A DNA stretch of 64,000 nucleotides from Chitinophaga pinensis (GCA_945907065.1 CAMDSC010000001.1:33190-97189); one strand, 5' to 3'. Shown: positions 30,840 to 40,807, numbered from the stretch's first letter. Numbers and translations: made by a program. The notes: a model not told the origin generated them from the sequence alone.

Positions 30840-31667
30840 TTAAGCTCCTAACTGAATTCGCTTGAATTTAGTAACCGTGAGACCTTTCTCAATATCATTC
30901 AGCATTTGGCTGATAGTTTTGGAACTATCTTTTACAAAATCCTGATTTAATAAAGTTGAATCTTTATAAAATTTATTCAACTTACCTAATGCAATTTTTT
31001 CAAGCATAGCTTCAGGCTTACCTTCAGCTGCAGCTTGTGCTTTACCTATTTCTATTTCTCTATCAATAATACTTTGAGAAACATCATTTTTATCTAAAGC
31101 TACCGGTGACATTGCTGCTATCTGCATAGCTACATCTTTTCCAGCTTCTTCAATTTTATCACCAGTGCTTGACATTGCTACCAAAACACCAATTTTATTT
31201 CCAGCGTGAATATAATTTATTATTAAGTTTCCTTCTACAAAATCGTAAACGGTAACATCTATTTTTTCGCCTATTTTACCAATATAATCCAAAAGTTTTT
31301 CGCTAATTGTTTTACCGTCTAATGTAAGTTCCTTTAGCGCTTCAATAGATGCTGGCTTGCTGATTAATGCAACTTGTGCAATATCATTTGCGAATTTTAT
31401 GAAATCCTCATTTTTAGCAACGAAATCGGTTTCACAATTTAAACGGATAACAACTCCTGTCTTTTTATCATTTGAAGCAATGGCTATAACGGCTCCTTCG
31501 GCTGCATCACGGTCGGCACGATTTGCCGATACTTTGGCGCCTTTTTTTCTAAGAAAATCGATTGCTTGCTCCATGTCACCATTGGTTTCTTGCAATGCTT
31601 TTTTGCAATCCATCATCCCGGCTCCAGTTGCTTGTCTTAATTCATTTACTGCTGATGCTGTAATCAT
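30840..31667 (-). CDS. tsf: Elongation factor Ts
   Basis: VNELRQATGAGMMDCKKALQETNGDMEQAIDFLRKKG, LNCETDFVAKNEDF. Confidence 0.98.
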   Translation of the reverse strand: MITASAVNELRQATGAGMMDCKKALQETNGDMEQAIDFLRKKGAKVSANRADRDAAEGAVIAIASNDKKTGVVIRLNCETDFVAKNEDFIKFANDIAQVALISKPASIEALKELTLDGKTISEKLLDYIGKIGEKIDVTVYDFVEGNLIINYIHAGNKIGVLVAMSSTGDKIEEAGKDVAMQIAAMSPVALDKNDVSQSIIDREIEIGKAQAAAEGKPEAMLEKIALGKLNKFYKDSTLLNQDFVKDSSKTISQMLNDIEKGLTVTKFKRIQLGA

Positions 31668-31672
31668 TGGTA

Positions 31673-32416
31673 TTAAATAGTTTCTGCTACGTCTGTTTTA
31701 ACTTCTACTTCTTCTTTATCGGCCTTATCCTTACGTTCCTGCATTCCTTCAATTATCGCATTTGAAAATTCGCGGGTAATTAAAAAAACTGATTTTGCAG
31801 CATCGTCATTGGCTGGTATTGGGTAATCAACTTTTGATGGGTCGCTATTGGTATCTACAATTGCAAAAATTGGAATGTTCAATTTTTGTGCTTCTGATAC
31901 CGCAAGGTGTTCACGTTTTGAGTCTACTATGAATAAGGCAGATGGCAAACGGTTTAAGTCTGCAATTCCTCCTAATAGTTTTTCAAGTTTTATCTTTTCA
32001 CGATCAATCATTAATCGTTCACGTTTTGAAATGTTTAGGTAAGTTCCATCTTGCGACATTTTTTCAAAGTTTTGCATTTTTTTGATGGATTTGCGAACAG
32101 TTGCAAAGTTGGTAAGCATTCCACCTAACCAACGCTCAGTAACAAAAGGCATATTTACGCGTTTTGCTTCCTCGGCTACAAGTTCTTTTGCTTGCTTTTT
32201 AGTGGCAACAAACAATACTTTTTTGCCTGATTTTACTATGTTTTTGATGGCAGATTTGGCATCATCCAATTTTGAAATAGTTTTATTTAAATCAATAAGG
32301 TGAATACCGTTTTCTTCCATTAATATAAATGGAGCCATTTTTGGGTTCCATTTGCGGGTAAGATGTCCAAAATGAACTCCGGCTTCCAATAATTCTTTTG
32401 TTGTAAGATTTGACAT
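31673..32416 (-). CDS. rpsB: 30S ribosomal protein S2 (likely start 32416)
   Basis: LLEAGVHFGHLTRKWNPKMAPFI, VATKKQAKELVAEEA, RWLGGMLTNF, PIFAIVDTNSDPSKVDYPIPANDDA. Confidence 0.98.
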   Translation of the reverse strand: MSNLTTKELLEAGVHFGHLTRKWNPKMAPFILMEENGIHLIDLNKTISKLDDAKSAIKNIVKSGKKVLFVATKKQAKELVAEEAKRVNMPFVTERWLGGMLTNFATVRKSIKKMQNFEKMSQDGTYLNISKRERLMIDREKIKLEKLLGGIADLNRLPSALFIVDSKREHLAVSEAQKLNIPIFAIVDTNSDPSKVDYPIPANDDAAKSVFLITREFSNAIIEGMQERKDKADKEEVEVKTDVAETI

Positions 32417-32432
32417 GAATTGTATAAAAATA

Positions 32433-32822
32433 TTAACGTTTACTGAACTGGAATTTCTTTCTCGCTTTTTTCTGTCCTGGTTTTTTTCTCTCAACCATTC
32501 TTGAGTCACGAGTCATTAAGCCATTAGCTCTCAAAAGAGGCTTGTTGGTTTCTTCATCTACCAATACTAAGGCTTTGGCAATACCCAAACGTAACGCTTC
32601 GGCCTGACCATGGTATCCACCACCATCTATATTAGCTTTTACATCGTATTGACCTGCAACATTACAAATTGTAAAAGGCAGATTTACATCGTAAAGCTGA
32701 GCAGTGGATGGGAAATAAGCAGATATTTCTTTCCCGTTTACTATTATAGAGCCTGTACCTGCAGTCATATAAACTCTGGCTACGGCTGTTTTTCTTCTTC
32801 CTGATGTGTTTAAAACTTCCAT
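32433..32822 (-). CDS. rpsI: 30S ribosomal protein S9
   Basis: TSGRRKTAVARVYM, DGGGYHGQAEALRLGIAKAL, LTRDSRMVERKKPGQKKARKKFQFSKR-like C-terminus. Confidence 0.98.
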   Translation of the reverse strand: MEVLNTSGRRKTAVARVYMTAGTGSIIVNGKEISAYFPSTAQLYDVNLPFTICNVAGQYDVKANIDGGGYHGQAEALRLGIAKALVLVDEETNKPLLRANGLMTRDSRMVERKKPGQKKARKKFQFSKR

Positions 32823-32832
32823 CTATAATTAT

Positions 32833-33276
32833 TTAAAATTCTAAAATTTCTGGTTTTTGAGCCTGATGAGGATGCTCGTTTCCGGCATAAACAAAAAGGT
32901 TGTGAAAGATGGCACGGCCCAATTTGTTTTTTGGCAACATACCTTTTACTGCTTTTTCTACCAAAGCTTCTGGTTTTTTTGCAACTAAATTTCTGGCACT
33001 TATAAATTTTTGTCCACCCGGGTAACCTGAATATGAAACATATTCTTTAGTTGTCATTTTATCTCTACTCAATGCTACTTTTTCTGCATTAAGTACAATA
33101 ACATTATCCCCACAATCCATGTGTGGAGTAAAGTCGGGCTTATTTTTGCCACGAATAACTTTGGCTATTGATGAGCTTAGGCGGCCAAGGGTTTTTCCTT
33201 CGGCATCTACCACAAACCAACGCTTATTTACCGTTGCTTTATTGGCTGATATGGTTTTGTATGACAGTGCGTCCAT
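32833..33276 (-). CDS. rplM: 50S ribosomal protein L13
   Basis: RWFVVDAEGKTLGRLSSSIAKVIRGKNKPDFTPHMDCGDNVIVLNAEKV, KGMLPKNKLGR, HPHQAQKPE. Confidence 0.98.
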   Translation of the reverse strand: MDALSYKTISANKATVNKRWFVVDAEGKTLGRLSSSIAKVIRGKNKPDFTPHMDCGDNVIVLNAEKVALSRDKMTTKEYVSYSGYPGGQKFISARNLVAKKPEALVEKAVKGMLPKNKLGRAIFHNLFVYAGNEHPHQAQKPEILEF

Positions 33277-33311
33277 TCCAGTATGATTTTATTAAATTTC
33301 TTTAAGGGCTG

Positions 33312-33342
33312 CAAAAGTATGTATATATTTTATAAAATTCAA
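33312..33342 (-). promoter_or_regulatory. Candidate TAnnTTTG promoter for the rplM operon
   Basis: Minus strand TACTTTTG (33319-33312) with TTG about 20 nt upstream. Confidence 0.5.
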
Positions 33343-33503
33343 GCCTGTTTTGAAAAGTATTTTAAAAAGATTTCTATACTATTGATTTATGTTAAATGCA
33401 GCAGTTAATCTGATTTTTGTAATTCTAATTTTAGGAATGTGAATTGATATAATAATAGCTAGAAAAAGGTCAAATTATATTACTTAAAGAACCTGTTTAA
33501 TGG

Positions 33504-33536
33504 AAAAACGGAACACTTTTAAGTATTCCGTTTTTT
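33504..33536 (-). terminator. Terminator after the DUF1501 gene
   Basis: AAAAACGGAA-c-ACTT-TT-AAGT-a-TTCCGTTTTT. Confidence 0.85.
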
Positions 33537-33551
33537 AGTTATAACAAGTAT

Positions 33552-35135
33552 TTACTTTTTTAGCATTACACCATTCGCCCTGCTCGAACCGCTAATAATA
33601 CTGTAGTAATAATTTCCAGATGCCAGATTATGAGCCTCAAATAGTATTTCATAAGTGCCAGATGGAAGCACTTTATTAACCAATGTAGCAACTTCATTTC
33701 CTAAGGCATCAAATACTTTAAGTTGAGTTAAACCTCCGCTTGTTTGAATTTTTATAGTGGTACTATTTTCAAAAGGATTAGGATAATTATCAACTAATGA
33801 TATTATAGCAGCTTCACTGTTTTTAATGTCTGTTGTGGATTTAAAGATTGGAAGGGTGTCAATATCTTTTAGTAATACACCGGCAGCTTCAATTTTGGTA
33901 AGGCCAAACCACTGCTGCAGTATGGAGGTATAGATTTGTCGGAAGTCGTATTGATAATTAACATTATCTGCTGCACCTACAGTGCTTGGTATAGTTGGGT
34001 TAGCTCCAATTAAAGTATTGTTTACACTAGTGCCAAAAACAAAAGAGGGACCTGCCGCTCCATGGTCTGTTCCCAAGCTGGCATTTGAAACTATTCTTCG
34101 TCCAAATTCAGAATAGGTCATACCTGCTACTCGATCGGCTACACCCAATTTTTTACAATCATCTAAAAAAGCACTTATACCTACCGAAACTTTGCTCCAC
34201 AAGTCAGCATGGGCTCCTGTTTCGGTTCCTCCAGTTGTATTTACTTGATTGGAATGGGTATCAAATCCTCCCAAGCTAACCATGTAGATTTTTGTTTTTA
34301 GCCCTCCGGCAATCAGTCTGGCTACTATTTTTAATTGGTCGGATAAGGAATTTTTTGCAGTAGTATCCGCATACATTGTTGATTTTGTAGCTACAGAATT
34401 ATAAGCTGCTTTAATACTATCAGCATATTTGTCAGATTGTTGGGCAATAAGGCGGATGTATGCTAATTCTTTTTCGGAAGGAGTTGTCGGATTAGGGTTA
34501 ACAACACTGTCTACAAAGTTATAAAAAGCAGTTGGGTCGCTAATGGCCATACCCATATTTATTTCGGGGCCTTGAAGGGCTTGCGAAACTACACCGCCTA
34601 TAGATATTGCCAGTGGATCAGGCATATCAGTATTTGGATAATTGGTTGGAAATCCTGGATAGGCATCTTCTAAATAACGACCTATCCAACCGGAGTTCAT
34701 GTATTGGCTGCTGTCAGATCCAGATAACCAAATATCTGTAGCCCTAAAATGCGAAAAATTTGGACTTGGGTAACCAACAGCCTGAATAATGTTTAAACTA
34801 CTTTCATTATTAAATAGGTTTAACATTCCTGTCATAGCAGGATGCAAACCTGTTTTGTCAAAACCTTTTAATTTTGGAACCTTGCTTTCGGTAATCATAA
34901 TATTAGCCCGGGCATTGGAAAGGTTAGTGTATTGGTCTAATGGAATCAATGTATTTAGCCCGTCATTTCCCCCATTTAATTGAACCAATACTAACACCTT
35001 ATTATTAATTGAAGCCTTGGCTGCCAACAATTGCAAGAGTGGTGAATTGCCATAACTGCGAAATGACAATCCATTTATAAACACCGGAAGTAAAGCCACG
35101 GGTGCTGTTCGTTTTATGAATGATCTTCTTTTCAT
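33552..35135 (-). CDS. DUF1501 family protein with T9SS type A sorting domain
   Basis: MKRRSFIKRTAPVALLPVF twin-Arg-like signal; VLVLVQLNGGNDGLNTLIPL, HSNQ, TYSEFGRRI; C-term LVDNYPNPFENSTTIKI...LKVFDALGNEVATL...ANGVMLKK. Confidence 0.93.
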   Translation of the reverse strand: MKRRSFIKRTAPVALLPVFINGLSFRSYGNSPLLQLLAAKASINNKVLVLVQLNGGNDGLNTLIPLDQYTNLSNARANIMITESKVPKLKGFDKTGLHPAMTGMLNLFNNESSLNIIQAVGYPSPNFSHFRATDIWLSGSDSSQYMNSGWIGRYLEDAYPGFPTNYPNTDMPDPLAISIGGVVSQALQGPEINMGMAISDPTAFYNFVDSVVNPNPTTPSEKELAYIRLIAQQSDKYADSIKAAYNSVATKSTMYADTTAKNSLSDQLKIVARLIAGGLKTKIYMVSLGGFDTHSNQVNTTGGTETGAHADLWSKVSVGISAFLDDCKKLGVADRVAGMTYSEFGRRIVSNASLGTDHGAAGPSFVFGTSVNNTLIGANPTIPSTVGAADNVNYQYDFRQIYTSILQQWFGLTKIEAAGVLLKDIDTLPIFKSTTDIKNSEAAIISLVDNYPNPFENSTTIKIQTSGGLTQLKVFDALGNEVATLVNKVLPSGTYEILFEAHNLASGNYYYSIISGSSRANGVMLKK

Positions 35136-35146
35136 TTGTTTAAAGT

Positions 35147-36838
35147 TTAGTTCAATTGAAATTCAGCAAGGTTGAGAATATATGAAATGGCAAGCTTTAA
35201 TTGGTTGGTACAATAATTTTTATTGACAGTATCGTTGTTATTAGCTAAATAAGCATTCCATGCGTCTGTCCAATAATAGTCCTGAGTCTGATTATTTAAT
35301 AAAGCCGCTTTTAAAATTGGTTTTACAGCGGAATCAACAGTTCTTGGTACTAATAATTCTAGCATATTATCAATAAGTTTATTGGGGTCGGAGGCATTGG
35401 GGATTTTAGCAGTAAAAGCTAAAACATCTACTATTAGTTTAAATCCGCCACGGTTGTAACCGGAATAAACCATTACTGTTGCTAATCCCATTCTTTTAGG
35501 CAAAGTATCTGAGTTTATCCAAATTTCATAATATTGTGGGGCTTGATAATAGGCTGGCCAGCCTGCCACGTTTGGTGGATCACCTGTATCCTGTTGCATC
35601 ACCGCTCCTAAACTTTGTAAATATCCCCAGTGATTGTAAGAATTTATATAGTCAGTTTGCAGTGGAAATGCAACCTCAAACTGGCGACAAAAACCAATTA
35701 CAAAATCAATAGGGGATTTAATATGGCAAGCCATACTTAATGAATCATAGAAATGTTCGCTTTTTAATAATGCTGCTAAAACTGGCTTTATTTCATAATT
35801 ATTGTTTCTGAAAATAACGGCTAAGGGCTCTATAACATTGGTCTCTACTGTTGCATCAATATCATAATATACAAACCAGCGGTATAGTTTTCGGCATATA
35901 TATTTAGCCACCTCATTCTGCTGAAAAATCATGGTTAACATTTCATCCGTTTCATTGGCACCTGCAGTTCCTGTTTTGCCTGTTATAAGGGTATTATTAT
36001 AAAAAGAAGAAAATTGTTTGTTCGCAGTATCATGTTTATTGGAATCAAAATAGGGTTGAAGTTTTGTGTTATCTATTCTCCATCCAGTTAAAACCTTTGC
36101 TGCAGCTTTCACATCATCTTCTGTATATTTACTGTCTTTACCTTTACCCATTGTAAAAAGTTCCTGCAATTCGCGACCATAATTTTCATCTGGGGCACTT
36201 TTGGTATTTAGGTATCCATTGAGATAACGTAACATGCCTGGATCAACAGTCATTTCTTTTACAAATGTTTTGAAATTTCCTAAGGCATATTGACGGCATA
36301 ATACATTATTTTTATACATGTAATGTTCCACCTGAATAGTATCTCCTTCAGTGGCAAAGTGATTGTGCCAAAACAAAACCATTTTTTCAAGTATTGTACT
36401 TTCCTGATTTACCATCAAGCCTGTCCACCAGCCTTTTACCGAACGGCGGCGTTGAAAAGAAAAGTTAGGGCTAATTGTTGCATTTATCCAAGTTTGACCA
36501 GCCGGAACATCGGGGTCTATTGCGGTGCCATTATTATAAGCGTTTACCGGAGGAGGTGGTTGAGTGGCCGAAACATTTAACAATGCATCTACAGCATTGC
36601 TCATGCTCATAGCCTTAAATGAATTGAGTTCTGATTGTTTAACTCCAAATAAAGTTCGGCGCAATAAATGCAGAACCTGAACATTGCCCCAAGTTCCTAT
36701 GTATTGGTTTAATCCTGTAGTTGGTGTTTCACCTTGACCGCGACCTTTTCCTGTAGGAGAAGGAGCAAGGGCAGTGGATGATAATTGTTTGAAGAAATCC
36801 CGTCTTTCCATTGGAATAGTTTTTTTATTATCAGACAA
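35147..36838 (-). CDS. DUF1800 family protein
   Basis: LLRRTLFGVKQSEL, KMVLFWHNHFATEG, NENYGRELQELFTMGKG, YTEDDVKAAAKVLTGWRI, ICRKLYRWFVY, PPNVAGWPAY. Confidence 0.93.
   Translation of the reverse strand: MSDNKKTIPMERRDFFKQLSSTALAPSPTGKGRGQGETPTTGLNQYIGTWGNVQVLHLLRRTLFGVKQSELNSFKAMSMSNAVDALLNVSATQPPPPVNAYNNGTAIDPDVPAGQTWINATISPNFSFQRRRSVKGWWTGLMVNQESTILEKMVLFWHNHFATEGDTIQVEHYMYKNNVLCRQYALGNFKTFVKEMTVDPGMLRYLNGYLNTKSAPDENYGRELQELFTMGKGKDSKYTEDDVKAAAKVLTGWRIDNTKLQPYFDSNKHDTANKQFSSFYNNTLITGKTGTAGANETDEMLTMIFQQNEVAKYICRKLYRWFVYYDIDATVETNVIEPLAVIFRNNNYEIKPVLAALLKSEHFYDSLSMACHIKSPIDFVIGFCRQFEVAFPLQTDYINSYNHWGYLQSLGAVMQQDTGDPPNVAGWPAYYQAPQYYEIWINSDTLPKRMGLATVMVYSGYNRGGFKLIVDVLAFTAKIPNASDPNKLIDNMLELLVPRTVDSAVKPILKAALLNNQTQDYYWTDAWNAYLANNNDTVNKNYCTNQLKLAISYILNLAEFQLN
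36731..36770. repeat. Short palindromic repeat-like sequence inside the DUF1800 gene
   Basis: ACCTTGACCGCGACCTTTTCCTGTAGGAGAAGGAGCAAGG with hairpin CCTTTTCCT-GT-AGGAGAAGG (36744-36763); translates in frame as APSPTGKGRGQGE. Confidence 0.65.
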
Positions 36839-36909
36839 ATCTAATAATAATTTTATTCCCTTTTGGTTGTAGAATTTATTTTTTTACAGAGTTCTGTTTA
36901 AAATTTTAT

Positions 36910-37497
36910 TTAATTCTCTTCAATAGCTTTGAAAGTAACATTCCTGGTTCCATCAATATATTGGGTAACAAAGGCATTGGTTATTCCTAGTTTTTTAATA
37001 ACAGTGTCAAATTGAATTGCTTCTTCCACTGTTATAAAATTTCCTATCAAATAGGCATTTCCTCCGGTGTAGTTTTCAGTTCGCAATCCTTTGGATACAT
37101 TAAATATACTTCGTAAATCAAGATTTTTGAAATTACCAATCTGAACGGAATATACAGTACCTTGTGAGGGCACTTTTCCACACTCAATATTTGATTTTTC
37201 AAATTCGGCAATGGTTTGTTCGGCTTCTGTCACAGCAGTTTTCAACGAATCTACTTTGCCCCATTCAGTTGTCAATTGAGCTTTTAAACTTTCAATTTCG
37301 GCTTCCTGCTCTGCAATTTTCTTCGCAGTATTGTCTTTATTGTCTTTATATATTTCAGGGTGTTTTTTGAGGTTTTTTATCTCTTTTCTTAGAGCTTTTT
37401 TTTCAGGTTTGGTTAATACAGTTTGGCTGAAAGCAGCGTTACTAAATAATAAAATGCTTGCAAAAACGAATGTAAATATTGGTAAATTATTTTTCAT
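36910..37497 (-). CDS. Secreted coiled-coil protein with SPOR-like C-terminus (annotated 'Ezrin/radixin/moesin family' in relatives, from memory)
   Basis: Signal peptide MKNNLPIFTFVFASILLFSNAAFSQ; coiled coil; VYSVQIGNFKNLDLRSIFN...YLIGNFITVEEAIQF. Confidence 0.65.
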   Translation of the reverse strand: MKNNLPIFTFVFASILLFSNAAFSQTVLTKPEKKALRKEIKNLKKHPEIYKDNKDNTAKKIAEQEAEIESLKAQLTTEWGKVDSLKTAVTEAEQTIAEFEKSNIECGKVPSQGTVYSVQIGNFKNLDLRSIFNVSKGLRTENYTGGNAYLIGNFITVEEAIQFDTVIKKLGITNAFVTQYIDGTRNVTFKAIEEN

Positions 37498-37768
37498 GTT
37501 TCTTTAAAAAAGGAAGTTTCAAATCTCAGTATATTTTCAAGATACTTAGTGCTCTTTGTGAAAATGATTGTCACTTGGTGTAATTAATTTAATACACCAT
37601 TTTTATTTACTAATAAGTGTTTTTTTAAAAGCTTTAAAATTTTCAATAGTTACCCTGTAATTTAGAAGATTTCCAAATCTTTAAAATTCCAAATCTCCTC
37701 TTTTTTTTCGCTGTTAAGTTAAATTTCAACTCTATTTTTGTACCATTATGACCACAAACATAAAAGCA

Positions 37769-39172
37769 ATGAATTTTCGTATTGAAAAAGACACCATGGG
37801 TGAAGTAAATGTGCCTGCTGATAAATATTGGGGTGCACAAACGGAGCGTTCACGCAATAATTTTAAAATAGGACCCGAAGGCAGCATGCCCATAGAAATA
37901 ATAAGGGCTTTTGGAATATTAAAGAAATGTGCTGCCAAAGCCAATCAGCAATTGGGTAAGCTATCAAAAGAAAAATGCGATCTTATAGCAAAGGTGTGTG
38001 ATGAAATAATAGCCGGAAAATTGGACGACCAGTTTCCTTTAGTCATTTGGCAAACCGGTTCGGGCACTCAAAGCAATATGAATATGAATGAGGTGATAGC
38101 CAACCGGGCGCATGTACTGAGCGGTGGAAACCTTACTGATGAAAAGAAAATTTTGCATCCCAATGATGATGTAAATAAATCGCAATCCAGCAATGATACT
38201 TATCCCACGGCTATGAGCATAGCGGTTTATAAACAAGTAATTGATTATACCCTTCCCGGAATTCAAGCATTAAAAACAACTATAAAACATAAAGCCCGCG
38301 ATTTTAAAAATATTGTAAAAATTGGCCGTACCCACTTGATGGATGCCACTCCTTTAACCCTCGGTCAGGAATTTAGCGGTTATACTCAACAACTAAAAAT
38401 GAGTGTAAGAGCCATTAATAATGCATTACCGGTAGCTGCCGAATTGGCTTTGGGCGGAACGGCTGTAGGCACAGGATTAAATGCTCCTGAAGGTTATGAT
38501 AAATTGGTGGCTAAAATAATAGCCGAAGAAACCGAACTTCCTTTTGTAACTGCCCCAAATAAATTTGAAGCTTTGGCGGCTCATGATGCCATGGTAGAAA
38601 TACACGGTGCCTTGAAAAGGGCGGCAGTTAGTTGCATGAAAATAGCCAACGATATTCGTTTGTTAAGTTCGGGCCCACGGAGCGGTATTGGTGAAATTTT
38701 TATTCCTGAAAACGAACCGGGCAGCAGTATTATGCCGGGCAAAGTAAATCCTACACAGTGCGAAGCGTTAACAATGGTTTGTGCCCAAATTATGGGTAAC
38801 GATGTGGCGGTATCTATTGGCGGAAGCAATGGTCATTTTGAGTTGAACGTATTTAAACCAATGATTGCTTACAATGTGTTGCAATCGGCTCGCTTATTGG
38901 GTCAGGCTTGTTTGTCGTTTAACGATAATTGTGCTATAGGTATCGAACCTAATTATAAAGAAATACAAAACAAAGTGGAAAGCTCGTTGATGTTGGTAAC
39001 GGCTTTAAACACTCATATTGGCTACGACAATGCTGCTAAAATTGCCAAAAAGGCTCATAAAGAAAATTCATCATTGCGCGAAGCGGCTCTAAGTTTGGGA
39101 TTGCTGACCAACGAACAATTTGATGCTTGGGTAAAACCGGCAGATATGGTTGGAAAAATAGAGGTGGAGTAG
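37769..39172 (+). CDS. fumC: Fumarate hydratase class II
   Basis: ERDTMGEV-like [61 protein letters not shown]. Confidence 0.97.
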   Translation: MNFRIEKDTMGEVNVPADKYWGAQTERSRNNFKIGPEGSMPIEIIRAFGILKKCAAKANQQLGKLSKEKCDLIAKVCDEIIAGKLDDQFPLVIWQTGSGTQSNMNMNEVIANRAHVLSGGNLTDEKKILHPNDDVNKSQSSNDTYPTAMSIAVYKQVIDYTLPGIQALKTTIKHKARDFKNIVKIGRTHLMDATPLTLGQEFSGYTQQLKMSVRAINNALPVAAELALGGTAVGTGLNAPEGYDKLVAKIIAEETELPFVTAPNKFEALAAHDAMVEIHGALKRAAVSCMKIANDIRLLSSGPRSGIGEIFIPENEPGSSIMPGKVNPTQCEALTMVCAQIMGNDVAVSIGGSNGHFELNVFKPMIAYNVLQSARLLGQACLSFNDNCAIGIEPNYKEIQNKVESSLMLVTALNTHIGYDNAAKIAKKAHKENSSLREAALSLGLLTNEQFDAWVKPADMVGKIEVE

Positions 39173-39210
39173 GTAATGGTTAATTGTTAGTGGTTAATTA
39201 TAATGAACGA

Positions 39211-39277
39211 TTTGTCATGCTGACGAAGGAAGCATCTCTCTGATAGTTATAGATTCCTCGTGCCTCGGAATGACAAT
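39211..39277. repeat. Palindromic intergenic repeat (GTCATGCTGACGAAGGAAGCATCT...AGATTCCTCGTGCCTCGGAATGAC)
   Basis: TTGTCAT...ATGACAA termini and GACGAAGGAA/TTCCTCGT inverted arms. Confidence 0.65.
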
Positions 39278-39294
39278 TTAACCCCAAATAAAAA

Positions 39295-39326
39295 AAGCTC
39301 AAACCATTGGTTTGAGCTTTTTTGTT
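39295..39326. terminator. Bidirectional terminator between fumC and the convergent lipoprotein gene
   Basis: AAAAAGCTCAAACC-ATT-GGTTTGAGCTTTTTT. Confidence 0.9.
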
Positions 39327-39341
39327 TTTTTAAAGCTTTTT

Positions 39342-39698
39342 TTATTGTTTGGTATAAATTTTATAGTCTCCTTTACTTACTTTCATTTTCAATTCTGTAT
39401 CAGTACAATATTCTGCATACCATACAGAACTACCTAAGGTTGCATCAACTTTTTCAAGACTATCGGAATTATTTAGCCAAGCCCAAGTTCCAAAAACCAT
39501 TTGGCCATCAGAAGAACATATTTTTCCATCACTTCTAAAATAATGATCCAAAGGAACACCTGTGGTTGTTTTCCAATACTTATTTACCATCAAACTTTTG
39601 TTCAAAGTTTTAGGTGCCGGGTCTTCGGTAGTTTTGTCTTTACAGTTTACTAATGCTAAGGTTAAAGCCAGTAGGGTGATTGCTAATACTTTTTTCAT
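39342..39698 (-). CDS. Small hypothetical lipoprotein
   Basis: MKKVLAITLLALTLALVNCKDKTTEDP lipobox; short globular domain. Confidence 0.75.
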   Translation of the reverse strand: MKKVLAITLLALTLALVNCKDKTTEDPAPKTLNKSLMVNKYWKTTTGVPLDHYFRSDGKICSSDGQMVFGTWAWLNNSDSLEKVDATLGSSVWYAEYCTDTELKMKVSKGDYKIYTKQ

Positions 39699-39969
39699 GT
39701 TTTTATATTTGGTGGCGAATCACGTTTAATTTAATCGATGATTTTTACCCCCCCCATACATGACATAAAAATGACACATAAGCGTCCAAGTTTTTAATTC
39801 ATCCAACGTTTTAAAATGGTGTAACAAATGCAACCTTAAGTTTCGTCTATCGTTTCACATTTTTACCGGTTTTTATAATTTCGTTGTATTTTTTTTACAT
39901 GAGTGGATAAAGTTTCAGCGTTAAGTATTAACCGTTATTAAATTTGAATAATTATAAACTATAAAATAT

Positions 39970-40755
39970 TTGCTCTTTATTAAACACACATACGGTTTTT
40001 TGGCAATGATTGCGATGCTGTTTCTATCGTTCAGCACACGGCCGGTTCATAGGCTGGGTGATGAAGATTTTAAACGCAATCAATTGTTAAACGTTCGTGT
40101 GCTAAAAGCCTACATGGAAGAAATTGACAGTATTGATAATTGGCTGTTGGATAAAAATATAGCCTTGAGCAATTATGAAATTCTTATCCGTGCTTTTAAA
40201 AAGGAAGATTTGGTGGAGTTGTGGATTAAAGGAAGTGATGTGGATACTTTTGCCTTGTTCAAAACCTATAAAATTTGCTCATCTTCGGGAGTTTTAGGCC
40301 CCAAGCGCAAGCAAGGCGACAAGCAAATACCGGAAGGTGTGTACTATATCAACGAATTTAATCCAGTGAGCAATTACCACCTTTCATTGGGAATAAATTA
40401 CCCCAATAAATCGGACAGCATATTGGGTGAAAAAGGTAATTTGGGAGGTGAAATTTATATTCACGGCGGCTGCGAATCCATAGGTTGCATGCCTGTAACC
40501 ACCCGTAGAATAAAGGAATTGTATGTTATTGCATTGCAAGCCCGTTATTTGGGTCAACAAAAAATTCCGGTAATGATATTTCCTTGTAAGCTTACAAAAA
40601 GTAATTTTAAATCAATAACCCAAAGTTATTCTGATCCTCAATTAGCCAGGTTTTGGGGAAGTATGAGGTCGCTTTATATGTATTTTGAAAGTTTTCATAA
40701 TATTCCTAGTATGAAAATAGACGATGATGGAAAGTATTATTTTTTCCCACGGTAG
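39970..40755 (+). CDS. L,D-transpeptidase (YkuD) family protein
   Basis: N-terminal hydrophobic segment; IPEGVYYINEFNPVSNYHLSLGINYPN, IYIHGGCESIGCMPVTTRRIKELYV catalytic HGxxxxxGCxxV-like motif. Confidence 0.88.
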   Translation: MLFIKHTYGFLAMIAMLFLSFSTRPVHRLGDEDFKRNQLLNVRVLKAYMEEIDSIDNWLLDKNIALSNYEILIRAFKKEDLVELWIKGSDVDTFALFKTYKICSSSGVLGPKRKQGDKQIPEGVYYINEFNPVSNYHLSLGINYPNKSDSILGEKGNLGGEIYIHGGCESIGCMPVTTRRIKELYVIALQARYLGQQKIPVMIFPCKLTKSNFKSITQSYSDPQLARFWGSMRSLYMYFESFHNIPSMKIDDDGKYYFFPR

Positions 40756-40777
40756 AGACGCCATGCTTCGCGTCTCT
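40754..40777. repeat. Short palindrome AGAGACGCCATGCTTCGCGTCTCT overlapping a stop codon
   Basis: 8-bp stem AGAGACGC/GCGTCTCT, loop CATGCTTC; the TAG at 40753-40755 includes its first two bases. Confidence 0.7.
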
Positions 40778-40807
40778 AATCAATATTAATAGGTTGTTAA
40801 ATTAGTG

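Noticed and set aside
32433-32509. N-terminal extension of the rpsB ORF overlapping rpsI
   Set aside because: The conserved S2 start is MSNLTTKELLEAGVHFGHL at 32416; the extension is only upstream open frame.
39749-39756. C-run (ACCCCCCC) upstream of the L,D-transpeptidase
   Set aside because: Non-coding and short; no evidence of functional role.
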